A stretch of 64,000 bases of DNA from Methanomassiliicoccales archaeon (GCA_030593295.1 JAUVHO010000004.1:1-64000), one strand, 5' to 3'. Numbered from the stretch's first letter, positions 1-9,757 are shown. Program-made: numbers and translations. Notes: a model not told the origin generated them from the sequence alone.

Positions 1-79
1 TACTGGACAACGACGGAGAACCCTAGCTCTCCCCATCCGTCAGATCCTTCAAATCAAAATAGAACTTCCTGATCCACTT
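1..79. repeat. Left copy of an exact 79-bp direct repeat
   Basis: Bases 1-79 are identical to 19808-19886; identity stops at base 80. The right copy holds the last codons of the seventh beta-helix gene and the 3' end of the convergent 109-residue gene. The left copy therefore carries orphan 3' ends of both (the last 17 or so codons of the convergent gene, ending KDLTDGES, at about 23-79). The repeat starts at base 1, so it may extend further left outside the window. It brackets the whole beta-helix array. A tandem duplication, a circular form or an assembly junction could each produce it. Confidence 0.95.
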
Positions 80-621
80 GCCCAGATATTCGTGAAAACG
101 TGATTACAATCATTGCATTTACCAGACCCATCGGGGAATACCGCTATATTCTCTGAATCGCAGTTCTCGCACTTCAGACCCTCAGTTCGGTCATCCTGAA
201 GCTCAGCCCTGGGGAGATCCTTGACGACAGGCTTCCATATGAATTCCTTATGGCTCAGGCCAATCAGAATCAGAATCGCGCCATGCACCAGAATGTGGAA
301 GGCCACCTCCACCGTACCAAGAACATCGGATACCGAGAAAGACACGAAGAACGACAACAGGTACATCGAGAGAGCAATGGGGACCAGGATGAGGGTTCCG
401 TAGTATGCCCATTCATGCCTGTCAAGAATACCAAACCCGAAAGCCATATACAGCCCACCGAAAACCAGAAACGGCCAGAAGAGCAGGAGGGAAAAGACTC
501 CCAGTCCGGACACAAGAATAGCTATCACTCCTAAGGCAAGGTTGATCAGTCCGTATACCACCAAGACCCCAGCGGCAAGTGTTATGACCGCCCCTCGCAC
601 ATCACTTGAAATGTCCCTCAC
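49..621 (-). CDS. Four-helix membrane protein with C-terminal zinc ribbon
   Basis: A protein of about 190 residues with several hydrophobic helices, then a cytosolic C-terminal zinc ribbon (CENC...CNDC). Its function is unknown. It is a paralogue of the 188-residue protein at 3528-4094, which also faces a beta-helix gene. I chose the GTG at 619-621 because it lies exactly 27 nt from the TTAAGG promoter core, the same distance as the paralogue's ATG, and gives matching length; an open frame continues to 783. The last 10 or so codons lie in the 79-bp repeat in a frame foreign to that repeat's own gene, so the C-terminus has been altered by the rearrangement (or by an assembly junction). Confidence 0.7.
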   Translation of the reverse strand: MRDISSDVRGAVITLAAGVLVVYGLINLALGVIAILVSGLGVFSLLLFWPFLVFGGLYMAFGFGILDRHEWAYYGTLILVPIALSMYLLSFFVSFSVSDVLGTVEVAFHILVHGAILILIGLSHKEFIWKPVVKDLPRAELQDDRTEGLKCENCDSENIAVFPDGSGKCNDCNHVFTNIWASGSGSSILI

Positions 622-647
622 CCAGGATGAGAATCTGATAGTGCCTA

Positions 648-666
648 TTAAGGATTTTGACAGAAG
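648..666. promoter_or_regulatory. Divergent promoter core, copy 1
   Basis: TTAAGGATTTTGACAGAAG lies between the zinc-ribbon gene and the beta-helix gene. It matches 4121-4139 at 18 of 19 positions. The distance to the leftward start is 27 nt in both copies, and to the rightward start 63 and 62 nt. Read leftward, CCTTAA sits where an archaeal TATA box would for a leaderless transcript. The gene pair and its promoter were evidently duplicated together. Confidence 0.6.
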
Positions 667-710
667 CATTATAAATGGACAGATGGCTTTCCAATTGAGG
701 ATGCTGAGGG

Positions 711-2864
711 ATGAAAAGCCGAAGGTTAGGACTTCTAATCGGAGTTCTGGTCGTCTTGAGCTCGTTCTGCACGATAATAACAACGGTGCCTCAAAACGCA
801 GGAGCCATCACGCACCATGTAGGAGGATCAGGACCGGGCAACCACACGTCCATATTGAGCGCGGTACTTATCGCAGACCCGGGTGACACCATATACGTCC
901 ACAGCGGGTGGTATGGGGAACAGTTTGATGTCACCAAACCACTGACCATAGTGGGAGAGGATAGAGACACAACTGTGATCACAGGAGACGGATGGTCTCC
1001 CACGATCATAATAACCTCGGATTGGGTGAACATCTCAGGTTTCACTATCGCCAAACGTGTGACCGGTCCCGGATCTACTGCATTTGAACTCACTGGAACG
1101 GATCACTGCAACATCTCCAACAATGTCATCCTAGAGAACGAGTTCGGATTCAATCTGTTCTTTGCGAACCACACAGTCATCATCGACAATGTGATGAAAG
1201 ATGGGGAGTATGGAGTATACAGCCTTCACTCTAACAACCTCACAATCGCAGACAACAACATCTCCTCGAATGACATTGGGATGATGTTGTTCGATTCTGG
1301 CAACAGCACAATTCAGAACAACGACTTATGGTTCAATGCCGACTACGGCATTTACTTCGCTCATAACCATGGCAACGTCATTGAAGGCAACCGCATCTCG
1401 TCGAGTGCTGATGACGGCATTCATCTGTACAGGTCGGACCGCAATGCTGCAAATGACAATTGGGTGTCCGGCAGTGGGGAAGCCGGCATGACGCTGTACC
1501 TCTCCAACTTCAACGATGTCTCGTCCAACAATGTCTCCAACAACTGGTGGGGAATTTCGCTTTGGGGGTCGGACAACAACACGCTTTCGAACAACACTGC
1601 TTCTGATTGCTCTGCTGGCATCTTGCTCGAGAAATCAAGCAATGATACTCTTGCCGACAATACGATGGTTGGAGGAGGGATCTACTTCAGCCTGGAGGAT
1701 GATAAGCTCAGGTACTGGAATACTCACTACATTGAGACAACAAACACTGTCAACGATAAACCGGTAGTCTACAGGAAGAACCAATGGAGGGGGAGCGTCC
1801 CCCGCAATGCTGGTCAAGTAATCCTGGCCAACTGCACCGACATGACGATTAGCGGCCTCCATATCACTAATGTCTTTATGGCATTGGCCGCAGGGTACTC
1901 AGACTATAACACTTTCACTTACAACAACATCTCAGACAACAACGTTGGCATGTTTCTGACATACTCGGACAGGAACACGGTGAGAAACAACACGTTGTCG
2001 TTCAACCATGACTTCGGAATCTTGCTCACATACTCCAAGAAAAACAACATATATCACAACAGTTTCATCGAGAATGGAAATCAGTCAAGCGAGGCCGAGG
2101 GGAACAACTCCTGGGATTGGGGATATCCTGCAGGTGGGAACTACTGGAGCGACTACACGGGTGTTGATGTGATGAGAGGCCCGGGTCAGAATCTCACGGG
2201 CAGCGACAATATAGGTGATGTTTCTCGAAACATCCCATTTGGCCCCAACGTTGATCGATATCCCCTGAAGATACCGTTCACTTTCTTGCCATCCGAGCCT
2301 TTGGTCGTAACGGCACTGGTGTACGCTGGACAGCATGGGGAAGTCGTATTGTATTGGCACGAACCACAATATGATGGAGGCCACACTATCACCAATTATA
2401 GGATCTATCGAGGTGATGCCTCAGGTGAAGAAGTCTTCCTCGTGGAAGTGGGAGACGTTCACACATATAATGACACGGGGTTGAAGAACGGTCATACATA
2501 CTACTATTTCGTGACTGCGGTCAATGAAGTGGGAGAAAGTGTGGAATCGAGGGAAGTGTACGCGACACCGGAAGGGGACACACAACCACCACAGATCTCA
2601 TGGTTTAGGGTAGGTATCCTAGTTTCTGCAATTGGCGCGATTGTTGTGGTAATTGTCGCGGTCTTCATAGTGATCAAAGAGTGGAGAAGGAAGAGAGAAG
2701 GCGAGCCATCTGAACCTATTCCAGAGGAGCCGATTGAACCGTCTTTGGAGGAAGAAGTGGAAACGACTTCGGAAGAATCGTCCTATCTATTCCCCATCCA
2801 TCAAATCCTCCAACTTCTTCAGCAGATCCTTAGTTCTGATCGCGCGGTCCACTTTTCTCAATAA
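711..2864 (+). CDS. Beta-helix (NosD-like) surface protein 1
   Basis: Exported cell-surface protein, 717 residues. Order: signal peptide/N-terminal helix (about 1-32), a head with VGGSGPGNHTSI and DPGDTIYV, Asn-rich right-handed beta-helix repeats (about 90-430), the GYPAGGNYWSDY block near 460, one fibronectin type III domain (about 525-617), one membrane helix (about 627-652) and an acidic tail. The usual C-terminal EPL ending is missing: from 2787 onward the frame runs 78 bp into the antisense of the PIN toxin gene, so the last 26 or so residues look acquired by loss of the original stop. A GAGG about 9 nt upstream supports this start. Ligand unknown; no nos genes are present, so a nitrous-oxide role is not supported. 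Confidence 0.9.
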   Translation: MKSRRLGLLIGVLVVLSSFCTIITTVPQNAGAITHHVGGSGPGNHTSILSAVLIADPGDTIYVHSGWYGEQFDVTKPLTIVGEDRDTTVITGDGWSPTIIITSDWVNISGFTIAKRVTGPGSTAFELTGTDHCNISNNVILENEFGFNLFFANHTVIIDNVMKDGEYGVYSLHSNNLTIADNNISSNDIGMMLFDSGNSTIQNNDLWFNADYGIYFAHNHGNVIEGNRISSSADDGIHLYRSDRNAANDNWVSGSGEAGMTLYLSNFNDVSSNNVSNNWWGISLWGSDNNTLSNNTASDCSAGILLEKSSNDTLADNTMVGGGIYFSLEDDKLRYWNTHYIETTNTVNDKPVVYRKNQWRGSVPRNAGQVILANCTDMTISGLHITNVFMALAAGYSDYNTFTYNNISDNNVGMFLTYSDRNTVRNNTLSFNHDFGILLTYSKKNNIYHNSFIENGNQSSEAEGNNSWDWGYPAGGNYWSDYTGVDVMRGPGQNLTGSDNIGDVSRNIPFGPNVDRYPLKIPFTFLPSEPLVVTALVYAGQHGEVVLYWHEPQYDGGHTITNYRIYRGDASGEEVFLVEVGDVHTYNDTGLKNGHTYYYFVTAVNEVGESVESREVYATPEGDTQPPQISWFRVGILVSAIGAIVVVIVAVFIVIKEWRRKREGEPSEPIPEEPIEPSLEEEVETTSEESSYLFPIHQILQLLQQILSSDRAVHFSQ

Positions 2865-3209
2865 TTCCTTGTCACCTGTCAGGAGAAAATCCGCATCAGT
2901 GTATTCGAAGCCAGTCCAGATGTGGGCGTCGTCCTTGTCGTCCAGCAACTGAGATATTCTCCTCACGGTCTTAACATCTGGTTTCCCGAGGATCAGAACC
3001 TCCTCTTGGAGCGTGCTCAGGAGACTCTCAATCTCTGACCTTTCAAGACCGAATTTGTCGTCATGAAGAGCCTCGCTGACCTCTTCCAGGACCACGGTCG
3101 TAATCAGAAGCTCTATTGCTCTGAGAGCGCCAAACTCCAGAATCTGCGATTCATTACCTTTGAAAAGCAGTCCGCTCACTATGACGTTCGAGTCCAAGAA
3201 TACACGCAT
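2787..3209 (-). CDS. PIN-domain toxin (VapC-like ribonuclease)
   Basis: A 140-residue PIN-domain protein, expected to be a Mg-dependent RNase toxin. Acidic site residues are visible: Asp in FLDSNVIVSG at the N-terminus, Glu in LEEVSEALH, and Asp residues in DKDDAHI and FLLTGD. It resembles the stand-alone PIN family paired with AbrB antitoxins. The ATG at 3209 is preferred over a TTG at 3218. It follows its antitoxin by 17 nt in the same direction. Its 3' end overlaps the convergent beta-helix gene by 78 bp, which suggests the module landed on that gene's end. Confidence 0.85.
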   Translation of the reverse strand: MRVFLDSNVIVSGLLFKGNESQILEFGALRAIELLITTVVLEEVSEALHDDKFGLERSEIESLLSTLQEEVLILGKPDVKTVRRISQLLDDKDDAHIWTGFEYTDADFLLTGDKELLRKVDRAIRTKDLLKKLEDLMDGE

Positions 3210-3226
3210 TAAGGACAAATCCTAAG

Positions 3227-3484
3227 TCACCGTCCATATCCTCGCTTCTTGCGGACTTCCTCGACGATCTCCATGGCCCTTTCCCGTGTCATTCCCAGGC
3301 GTCGTATCTTGGCTCGAATAGCATCCAACTTGACTCTGTTCGCTTTCATCTTCTGCATGAGCACAGCGTCCCCTATCTGTCTGAACTCGACGAGGTCCTC
3401 CTCGCTCAACTCCAGCACTTCTCTGACCTTCTTGGGTATGGTGATCTGTCCGGCGGATGTTACCTTGCTCACGTAGGTTGCCAT
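3227..3484 (-). CDS. AbrB/SpoVT-type antitoxin
   Basis: An 85-residue protein with an N-terminal swapped-hairpin AbrB domain (VTSAGQITIPKKVREVLEL), the classic DNA-binding half of VapB-type antitoxins. A basic helical C-terminus probably grips the toxin. It is the first gene of the pair with the PIN toxin downstream. A perfect palindrome lies 8 nt upstream of its start, as expected for autoregulation. Confidence 0.88.
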   Translation of the reverse strand: MATYVSKVTSAGQITIPKKVREVLELSEEDLVEFRQIGDAVLMQKMKANRVKLDAIRAKIRRLGMTRERAMEIVEEVRKKRGYGR

Positions 3485-3492
3485 GTAACAAA

Positions 3493-3505
3493 TAAGGATT
3501 CCTTA
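3493..3505. promoter_or_regulatory. Palindromic operator of the toxin-antitoxin pair
   Basis: TAAGGATTCCTTA is a perfect inverted repeat (6-bp arms, 1-bp centre) beginning 8 nt upstream of the antitoxin ATG. AbrB-type antitoxins normally bind such sites to repress their own operon. Assignment is by position only. Confidence 0.55.
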
Positions 3506-3527
3506 GATAATAAGACTATCGGTGTGA

Positions 3528-4094
3528 TCAACCCCCGACTGGGAATGAGACCAACTCGCCACAGAAGTTACAGTAACCTTCGCCAGGCCGAATCTCTTGA
3601 ATGCTGTGCGACCCGCAATTGTGACAGACAACTTCTTTCGAAGAACGCCTGTCCAGCAACATTTGCCAGAAGGGCTTCTGGACGGTCCCAGATTCGACCT
3701 CCCGGTATCCAAACGCCACAAACAAGAGGATCATGAAGTTCACCGCGATGAGTGATGTAACTAACATGACGGCAGCTGGCTCGCGAATCACAAGAATAGA
3801 TGCGCTGTGGTAGAGCATCATCGCAGTCACCACGCCGATCGTAAGGAAGTACAGAGGACGAAAGCCGCGGCGGAGAGTCAGACCGAGAACGACGTAGAGC
3901 AAATGTATGGAAGCGAAAAGCCACATAGCATTGAAGATTGAGGGCGATTCACCCAAGGGATAGCTGGGAGATGTTAGCCCGATGACGATGGCTGCATCAG
4001 AGGTAATTACAGTCATGATTCCGCCGTAGATGACTAGAATGCCAGAGGCGATTAGCAGAGAAACTTCCCCTCCACGTATCGGAGCACGTTTCAT
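3528..4094 (-). CDS. Four-helix membrane protein with C-terminal zinc ribbon
   Basis: A 188-residue protein with four hydrophobic helices (about 12-32, 53-73, 80-98 and 106-128) and a C-terminal zinc ribbon (CHNC near 158 and CNFC near 176). It is paralogous to the protein at 49-621 and likewise divergent from a beta-helix gene. CCTTAA 27 nt upstream of the ATG suggests a leaderless transcript. The repeated pairing hints at a shared job with the beta-helix proteins, for example a membrane partner with a cytosolic zinc module. No function is known to me. Confidence 0.8.
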   Translation of the reverse strand: MKRAPIRGGEVSLLIASGILVIYGGIMTVITSDAAIVIGLTSPSYPLGESPSIFNAMWLFASIHLLYVVLGLTLRRGFRPLYFLTIGVVTAMMLYHSASILVIREPAAVMLVTSLIAVNFMILLFVAFGYREVESGTVQKPFWQMLLDRRSSKEVVCHNCGSHSIQEIRPGEGYCNFCGELVSFPVGG

Positions 4095-4120
4095 CTGGGT
4101 CCATTATGACTTGTGGAATC

Positions 4121-4139
4121 TTAAGGGTTTTGACAGAAG
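4121..4139. promoter_or_regulatory. Divergent promoter core, copy 2
   Basis: TTAAGGGTTTTGACAGAAG, 18 of 19 identical to 648-666 with the same spacing to both flanking genes. It probably drives the zinc-ribbon gene leftward and the six-gene beta-helix operon (4183-19833) rightward. Confidence 0.6.
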
Positions 4140-4182
4140 AGTTATTAACATCCAAGTTGCTTTGGATTCAAGGGAGTGAGGG

Positions 4183-6888
4183 ATGACGGGAAAGAAGGAG
4201 TGCTTTGCAGTTACCGCTCTGATGCTAGTGGGTTCTTTCTCAATTGCTCTAACATTACTTCCAGAGAATGTGAAAGGGGCCACTCTCTACGTTGGTGGGG
4301 GAGGTCCGGGCAACTACACGAGCATTCAGAATGCGATAATGGCGGCGACACCGGGAGACACGGTTTTCGTGTTCAGCGGAATGTACTCTGAGGTTCTGGT
4401 GGTGGACAAGCCGATCTCGTTAGTGGGCGAAGGCAAGGAGACAACGGTGATCATGGGAGATGGGATAGATGCTGTCATACACGTGAAGGCGGACTGGGTG
4501 AACGTCACTGGGTTCAATATGACGAACGGGGGGCCGGGTTTCTTTAATGATGCCATAGTGCTTGATAGAGTGAGCAACTGTCGAATCACCCACAACAGGA
4601 TGATCAACTTGAATGGAAACGGTATCTATCTGCACCGTTCGGACTTCAACGTAATCGCATTCAACGATATTCAGATCAATTCGTATGGCCTGTACCTTCG
4701 AAACTCTGAGAGTAATTCAATAAACAACAACAATGTCTCAAACGGCTCCTCCGGCATCAGCCTTTCCGATTCTTCACCAAATAACCGGATCTTCAGTAAC
4801 AAGGTGCACTCCAATAGATGGAGCGGAATATCAGCGTACAAATCGAATGAAACCACCATACTCAACAATGAGATTTCATTCAACCAGGTTGCCATTGTCC
4901 TATTATTGAGCGAGAATAACTCAATCAGGTTCAATGATATGATCGAGAATGGGATCTTGATGTATGGAGATTCACTTGGCGACTGGAACAGTCACATCAT
5001 AGATACCACAAACACGGTCAACAACAAGCCAGTTCAATATTGGAAGAACGTGACCGGAGGGAAGGTTCCAGAAGGAGCTGGTCAGGTGATACTCGCCAAC
5101 TGCTCGGACATTCTGGTCGAAAACCAGAATCTGAGCAATGCAACATCCGGGCTGCAGGTGGCATACTCCAGAGGCGGCGCAATCAAGAATAACACTGCGA
5201 TGGGGAATCGCGTGTACGGCATCGATATACTTGATTACGACCATGGTTCATTCGACAACAATCACGCTTCTGAGAATCTCTATGATATTCGATTCCGCTA
5301 TTCAGACAACAACACAATGGCAAACAATTCTGTCGTGAACCAACCAGGAGGAGGCTGGTTCGGCATCAACGTTCTGTATTCGAACGGGAATGAAATCTCC
5401 GGGACCAATGGATCAATTGTCTTGGGTTACTCAGACCACAATACAATAGTCAATGGCACATCTTCGGGAGCGATATACGGGGTTCTTATAGCCAGTTCCG
5501 AGAACAACACATTGGCGTACAACAAATACACTGACAATCTGTACGGGATACACGTGGTTAACGCGGCGAACAACACTGTATTCGGAAATAGAGTTGCGTT
5601 CAGTTTCTGGGGGATTTGGCTGGAGAATTCAAGCAACATTTGGGTTTATCACAATAACATCCACGACAATACGGACCCGGCTCAGGACGATCGAACGAAC
5701 TTCTGGGACAACGGCTACCCGTCAGGAGGTAACTATTGGGACAGGTACATGGGGCCGGACCAATGCAGCGGACCGAACCAGGACGTCTGTCCAGATCCGG
5801 ATGGAATCGGCGACATTCCATATGTGATAGACCTCGATAGTCAGGACAATTATCCTCTCATGGCACCCCCTCCTGATCCTTTCCCACCAATTGTCTCCAT
5901 TTCCTATCCAATCGAGGGACAGAACTTCGGTTATTCTCACATTAATGTGACCGGAATGGCGTCAGATACAGGATGCAGCGGACTTCGGAACATAGAGGTG
6001 CGTTTGAATGGGGGACCGTGGTGGAATGCAACGGGAGCGGAGTCCTGGAACACATCTCTCGACCTGGTCCCAGGTTCGAACACTATTGAGGCTCAAGCCT
6101 GGGATCATGGCGGAAACCCGTCGGAGATAGCAGTGGTGAACGTAACCCTTGCCATCATGCCCGAGCCGTTATACAGGCCAACTGCATCGTTCACGGTATC
6201 TCCAGCTTCGGGGAACGTGAGCGCTCTCTTTGACGTTGATGCATCGTCATCCTCTGATATCGAAGACACCATTTCGGCACTGGAGGTTCGATGGGACTGG
6301 GAGAATGACGGTGTGTGGGACACCGGGTGGTCAACCGGAAAGACGGAGCAACATCAATACGCGAATCCTGGAACTTACACAATCCGACTTGAGGTCAGGG
6401 ATACTGATGGGCTTTCTGACAACACAACAAGGCAAGTGATAGTCACACCAATGGAGAATTTGCCTCCGCTGTGCAGCATCATCGACCCAATCGCGGGAGA
6501 GACAATTAGTGGCACATATACGATAACAGGAGAAGCATCCGATCCTGATGGAACGGTCCAATCAGTGGAAATCAGAATCGACAACGGTGCGTGGGTCCAA
6601 GCTACGGGGACCACAAACTGGAATCTCACTTGGGACAGCAATCAAGTCACAGACGGAGAACACAGAATCTATGCCCGATCGTTTGATGGGACGGATTACT
6701 CATCCGAGGTGAATGTGACGGTATTTGTGGACAATACCCCTCCTCTGCGTCCGTATGATTGGACCTGGATTGTCATTCTCATAATCATCGGGGTGTTGGC
6801 CGTGATACTGCTGTGGATTGTAGCGAGGAGAAGAAAGAAAACGGAAGTTGAGGAACCGCCAGGACCCCCTCAAGAAGAACCATTATAA
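4183..6888 (+). CDS. Beta-helix surface protein 2 with PKD domain
   Basis: A 901-residue exported protein: signal peptide (about 1-28), head with YVGGGGPGNYTSI, beta-helix (about 35-510) broken by the conserved KPVQYWKN...GAGQVILANC insert, a GYPSGGNYWDRY block, an Ig-like module (about 565-650), a PKD domain (about 665-755, RWDWENDG), a second Ig-like module (about 760-850), a membrane helix (about 858-880) and a basic-then-acidic tail ending QEEPL. First gene of the operon; the next gene follows after 43 bp. Topology implies the repeats face outward and only the short tail faces the cytosol. Probably adhesion or surface-layer related. Confidence 0.9.
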   Translation: MTGKKECFAVTALMLVGSFSIALTLLPENVKGATLYVGGGGPGNYTSIQNAIMAATPGDTVFVFSGMYSEVLVVDKPISLVGEGKETTVIMGDGIDAVIHVKADWVNVTGFNMTNGGPGFFNDAIVLDRVSNCRITHNRMINLNGNGIYLHRSDFNVIAFNDIQINSYGLYLRNSESNSINNNNVSNGSSGISLSDSSPNNRIFSNKVHSNRWSGISAYKSNETTILNNEISFNQVAIVLLLSENNSIRFNDMIENGILMYGDSLGDWNSHIIDTTNTVNNKPVQYWKNVTGGKVPEGAGQVILANCSDILVENQNLSNATSGLQVAYSRGGAIKNNTAMGNRVYGIDILDYDHGSFDNNHASENLYDIRFRYSDNNTMANNSVVNQPGGGWFGINVLYSNGNEISGTNGSIVLGYSDHNTIVNGTSSGAIYGVLIASSENNTLAYNKYTDNLYGIHVVNAANNTVFGNRVAFSFWGIWLENSSNIWVYHNNIHDNTDPAQDDRTNFWDNGYPSGGNYWDRYMGPDQCSGPNQDVCPDPDGIGDIPYVIDLDSQDNYPLMAPPPDPFPPIVSISYPIEGQNFGYSHINVTGMASDTGCSGLRNIEVRLNGGPWWNATGAESWNTSLDLVPGSNTIEAQAWDHGGNPSEIAVVNVTLAIMPEPLYRPTASFTVSPASGNVSALFDVDASSSSDIEDTISALEVRWDWENDGVWDTGWSTGKTEQHQYANPGTYTIRLEVRDTDGLSDNTTRQVIVTPMENLPPLCSIIDPIAGETISGTYTITGEASDPDGTVQSVEIRIDNGAWVQATGTTNWNLTWDSNQVTDGEHRIYARSFDGTDYSSEVNVTVFVDNTPPLRPYDWTWIVILIIIGVLAVILLWIVARRRKKTEVEEPPGPPQEEPL

Positions 6889-6931
6889 GTAGCCAAGAAG
6901 CTTCAGAATGATTGAAGTTGGAGAGGAGAGG

Positions 6932-9733
6932 ATGAAGAAAGCCAGCCTGATTGCGATTTCCATCCTGCTAATTAGCAGTTTCTGCATTTCCGTTTCCATA
7001 CTACCCAGGAACGCAAGCGCGGCCACACTTTATGTGGGAGGAGGGGGGCCAGGCAACTACACCACGATCCAAGACGCGATAAACACTGCAAACCCTGGAG
7101 ACACGGTATATGTGTTTGCGGGAACTTACAACGAACAGATTTCGATTGGCATACCTCTCTCTTTGCAGGGGGAGAGCAGGGATACGACCACAATCAACGG
7201 CGGAGTGTCGAGCTATGTGGTAAATGTCACCGCTGACTGGGTGAACATAACGGGTTTCACCGTGAGAGGTAACTGGTCCACCCCCTACAATGTGGGAATT
7301 GAGCTGTATTATGTCCAAAACTGCCTCATAACCGACAACATCATCACGTACGCAGAGTACGGTGTGCATCTTTTCCACTCGAACAACAACGAGGTCTCAC
7401 ACAACTCATTTGACAACAGTTCGTATGGCACCTACCTCACTTCTTCCACAGGAAATACAATCACGATCAACTTCTTCCGAGATCTCTGGTACGGAATCTT
7501 CCTTTACGAGTCCGACGGGAACACGTTGTCAAGCACCGCCGCAGTCGATTTGGGGTACGCCATCAGACTTGAGCTCTCGAATCAGAACGATATCTCTTTC
7601 ACACAAATCCCAATTGGCTATTACGGTATCTACCTATATTACTCCAACAACAGCACGATAAGCTTCAGTTTCTTAACGGATACCTTGGCGGGAATATGGC
7701 TCGAGAACTCAGTGAACATCACACTCCTGGCGAATACTATGACTAGGACTGGAATCTATGTCGAAGGCGACCTCCTGGAGCATTGGAACACTCATACCAT
7801 TGGCACTTCTAACTTTGTCAACGGAAAAGAAGTGCGATACAAGAAGGACATTTCAGGCGGAACAGTCGGACCCGGCGCGGGCCAGGTGATACTCGCAAAT
7901 TGCCAGAACATGTTGGTGGAGAATCAGCGTGTCAACAACGGCACCGTTGGCATAGAGTTGGGTTTCTCATCAAACAACATAATCAACAACAACGACGCAT
8001 TCTCGAACCGTCGAGGTGGCATTCACCTCAGCCACTCTCAAGACAACATGGTCTCAGGCAATGTGATCTCGTCGAACATCTATTCTGGCATTTCTCTATT
8101 ATACTCGGACCTCAACACAATCATCGAGAACACGGTATTGTCCAACTTGTGGAGAGGAATAGACCTTCTCTACTCCGAGAACAACACAGTGGAGAACAAC
8201 ACAATCGACATGAACGATGACTACGGCATCTACGTGTACCGCTCGCACAACAGCACCATCATCAACAACACTGTATCCGCCCATGATCAGCACGGAATCC
8301 GCCTTTCTGCCTCTGACTACAACATCATAATGGGCAACTTCCTCTCGGTCAACAGACGGGGCATGAGCATTTCCAGCTCAGATAATAACCTCATCATAGG
8401 AAACAATCTGTCAATGAACACCGATTACGGTGTGTACATGGACATGAGCAATGACAATAAGATCTACCACAACGTCTTCTGGTACAACTCAAAACAGGCC
8501 AGGGAAAGTTGGAGCAATGACCAGTGGGACAACGGATATCCATCCGGAGGGAATTACTGGAGCAACTACTTTGGAATCGATGAGAAGAGTGGCGTGAATC
8601 AAGACCAGCCGGGTTTCGACGGGATAGGAGATACGCCCTATTTCATCCCGACAGCCGACAGGAGGGACAGATATCCTTACATGAGCCCTTCAATAACCCC
8701 AACTGCTCCATCACCGCCCTCGGAGCCATTGAACCTCTTCGCCACATCTGGCGACAAGCAGGTGACGCTGACATGGGACGAGCCTACATTCGACGGAGGG
8801 ACGCCGATCATAAACTACAAGATCTACAGGGGGACCTCACCAGGTGCTGAGACTTTCCTTGTTGAGATTGGGGTTGTACTCAGCCACACAGACACTGGCT
8901 TGACAAACGGACAAACCTACTACTACCAAGTGAGCGCCGTCACCGTTGGAGGAGAGGGCCCCAGGTCCCAGGAGGTCAGTGCAATCCCTATGGGCCTACC
9001 TGGAGTTCCAATTGATGTTTTGGCAATAGCGGGGAACGAAAGAGTGACCCTGCAGTGGTCCGCACCGCTTGACAACGGAGGTTCACCCATTACGAACTAT
9101 CTGATCTACAGGCAAAACGGATCAGGTCCATTGGCATTCCTATTGGAGGTTGGGGATGTTCATACATACACTGACCTCGGACTGATGAACGGAGAAACTT
9201 ACAACTATTCGATCGCTGCGAAGAGTGTGAACGGGGAGGGTCCCCAATCGAGTTTGGTGAGTGCCACGCCGGCATCGACGCCTGGTAACTCACCTCCAAG
9301 CTGCAGCATAACAACCCCGACATCAGGGGAGTCGGTATCTGGTTCTCTGTCAATAACTGGAACTGCAACAGACCTGGATGGAACGGTTCACAAAGTAGAG
9401 ATCAGAATAGACGAGGGCGCTTGGATCCAAGCCTCGGGAACATCATTGTGGAGCTACGACTGGAACACACAAACGGTTCCGGATGCAGAACATGCGATTC
9501 ACGCAAGGTCCTTCGATGGATTGGACTATTCGGACGAGGTGGAGGTTGTTGTTGTGGTTTCAAACCCCGCTTCGCCTGGAGGGGATCAAGACGGGTCTGA
9601 GTTAGCAACGGTGGGGATTCTTGCGGTCATAATCCTAATACTGACCGTACTGCTCATTCTTGCCTGGAAGGGGAAGAGGAAGCCCGAAGAAGAAGTCCTT
9701 GAACCCTCTGAAGAGGAGGTCGAACAGGGGTAG
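6932..9733 (+). CDS. Beta-helix surface protein 3 with two FN3 domains
   Basis: A 933-residue exported protein: signal peptide, YVGGGGPGNYTTI head, long beta-helix including the KEVRYKKD...GAGQVILANC insert, a GYPSGGNYWSNY block, two fibronectin type III domains in series, an Ig-like module, a membrane helix and an acidic tail ending EEEVEQG (no EPL). The ATG at 6932 is preferred to the one at 6908 because GGAGAGGAGAGG precedes it directly and the signal peptide then begins with MKKASL. Same operon as its neighbours (24 bp to the next gene). Confidence 0.9.
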   Translation: MKKASLIAISILLISSFCISVSILPRNASAATLYVGGGGPGNYTTIQDAINTANPGDTVYVFAGTYNEQISIGIPLSLQGESRDTTTINGGVSSYVVNVTADWVNITGFTVRGNWSTPYNVGIELYYVQNCLITDNIITYAEYGVHLFHSNNNEVSHNSFDNSSYGTYLTSSTGNTITINFFRDLWYGIFLYESDGNTLSSTAAVDLGYAIRLELSNQNDISFTQIPIGYYGIYLYYSNNSTISFSFLTDTLAGIWLENSVNITLLANTMTRTGIYVEGDLLEHWNTHTIGTSNFVNGKEVRYKKDISGGTVGPGAGQVILANCQNMLVENQRVNNGTVGIELGFSSNNIINNNDAFSNRRGGIHLSHSQDNMVSGNVISSNIYSGISLLYSDLNTIIENTVLSNLWRGIDLLYSENNTVENNTIDMNDDYGIYVYRSHNSTIINNTVSAHDQHGIRLSASDYNIIMGNFLSVNRRGMSISSSDNNLIIGNNLSMNTDYGVYMDMSNDNKIYHNVFWYNSKQARESWSNDQWDNGYPSGGNYWSNYFGIDEKSGVNQDQPGFDGIGDTPYFIPTADRRDRYPYMSPSITPTAPSPPSEPLNLFATSGDKQVTLTWDEPTFDGGTPIINYKIYRGTSPGAETFLVEIGVVLSHTDTGLTNGQTYYYQVSAVTVGGEGPRSQEVSAIPMGLPGVPIDVLAIAGNERVTLQWSAPLDNGGSPITNYLIYRQNGSGPLAFLLEVGDVHTYTDLGLMNGETYNYSIAAKSVNGEGPQSSLVSATPASTPGNSPPSCSITTPTSGESVSGSLSITGTATDLDGTVHKVEIRIDEGAWIQASGTSLWSYDWNTQTVPDAEHAIHARSFDGLDYSDEVEVVVVVSNPASPGGDQDGSELATVGILAVIILILTVLLILAWKGKRKPEEEVLEPSEEEVEQG

Positions 9734-9757
9734 CATCAAACATGAATAGGTGATTCA

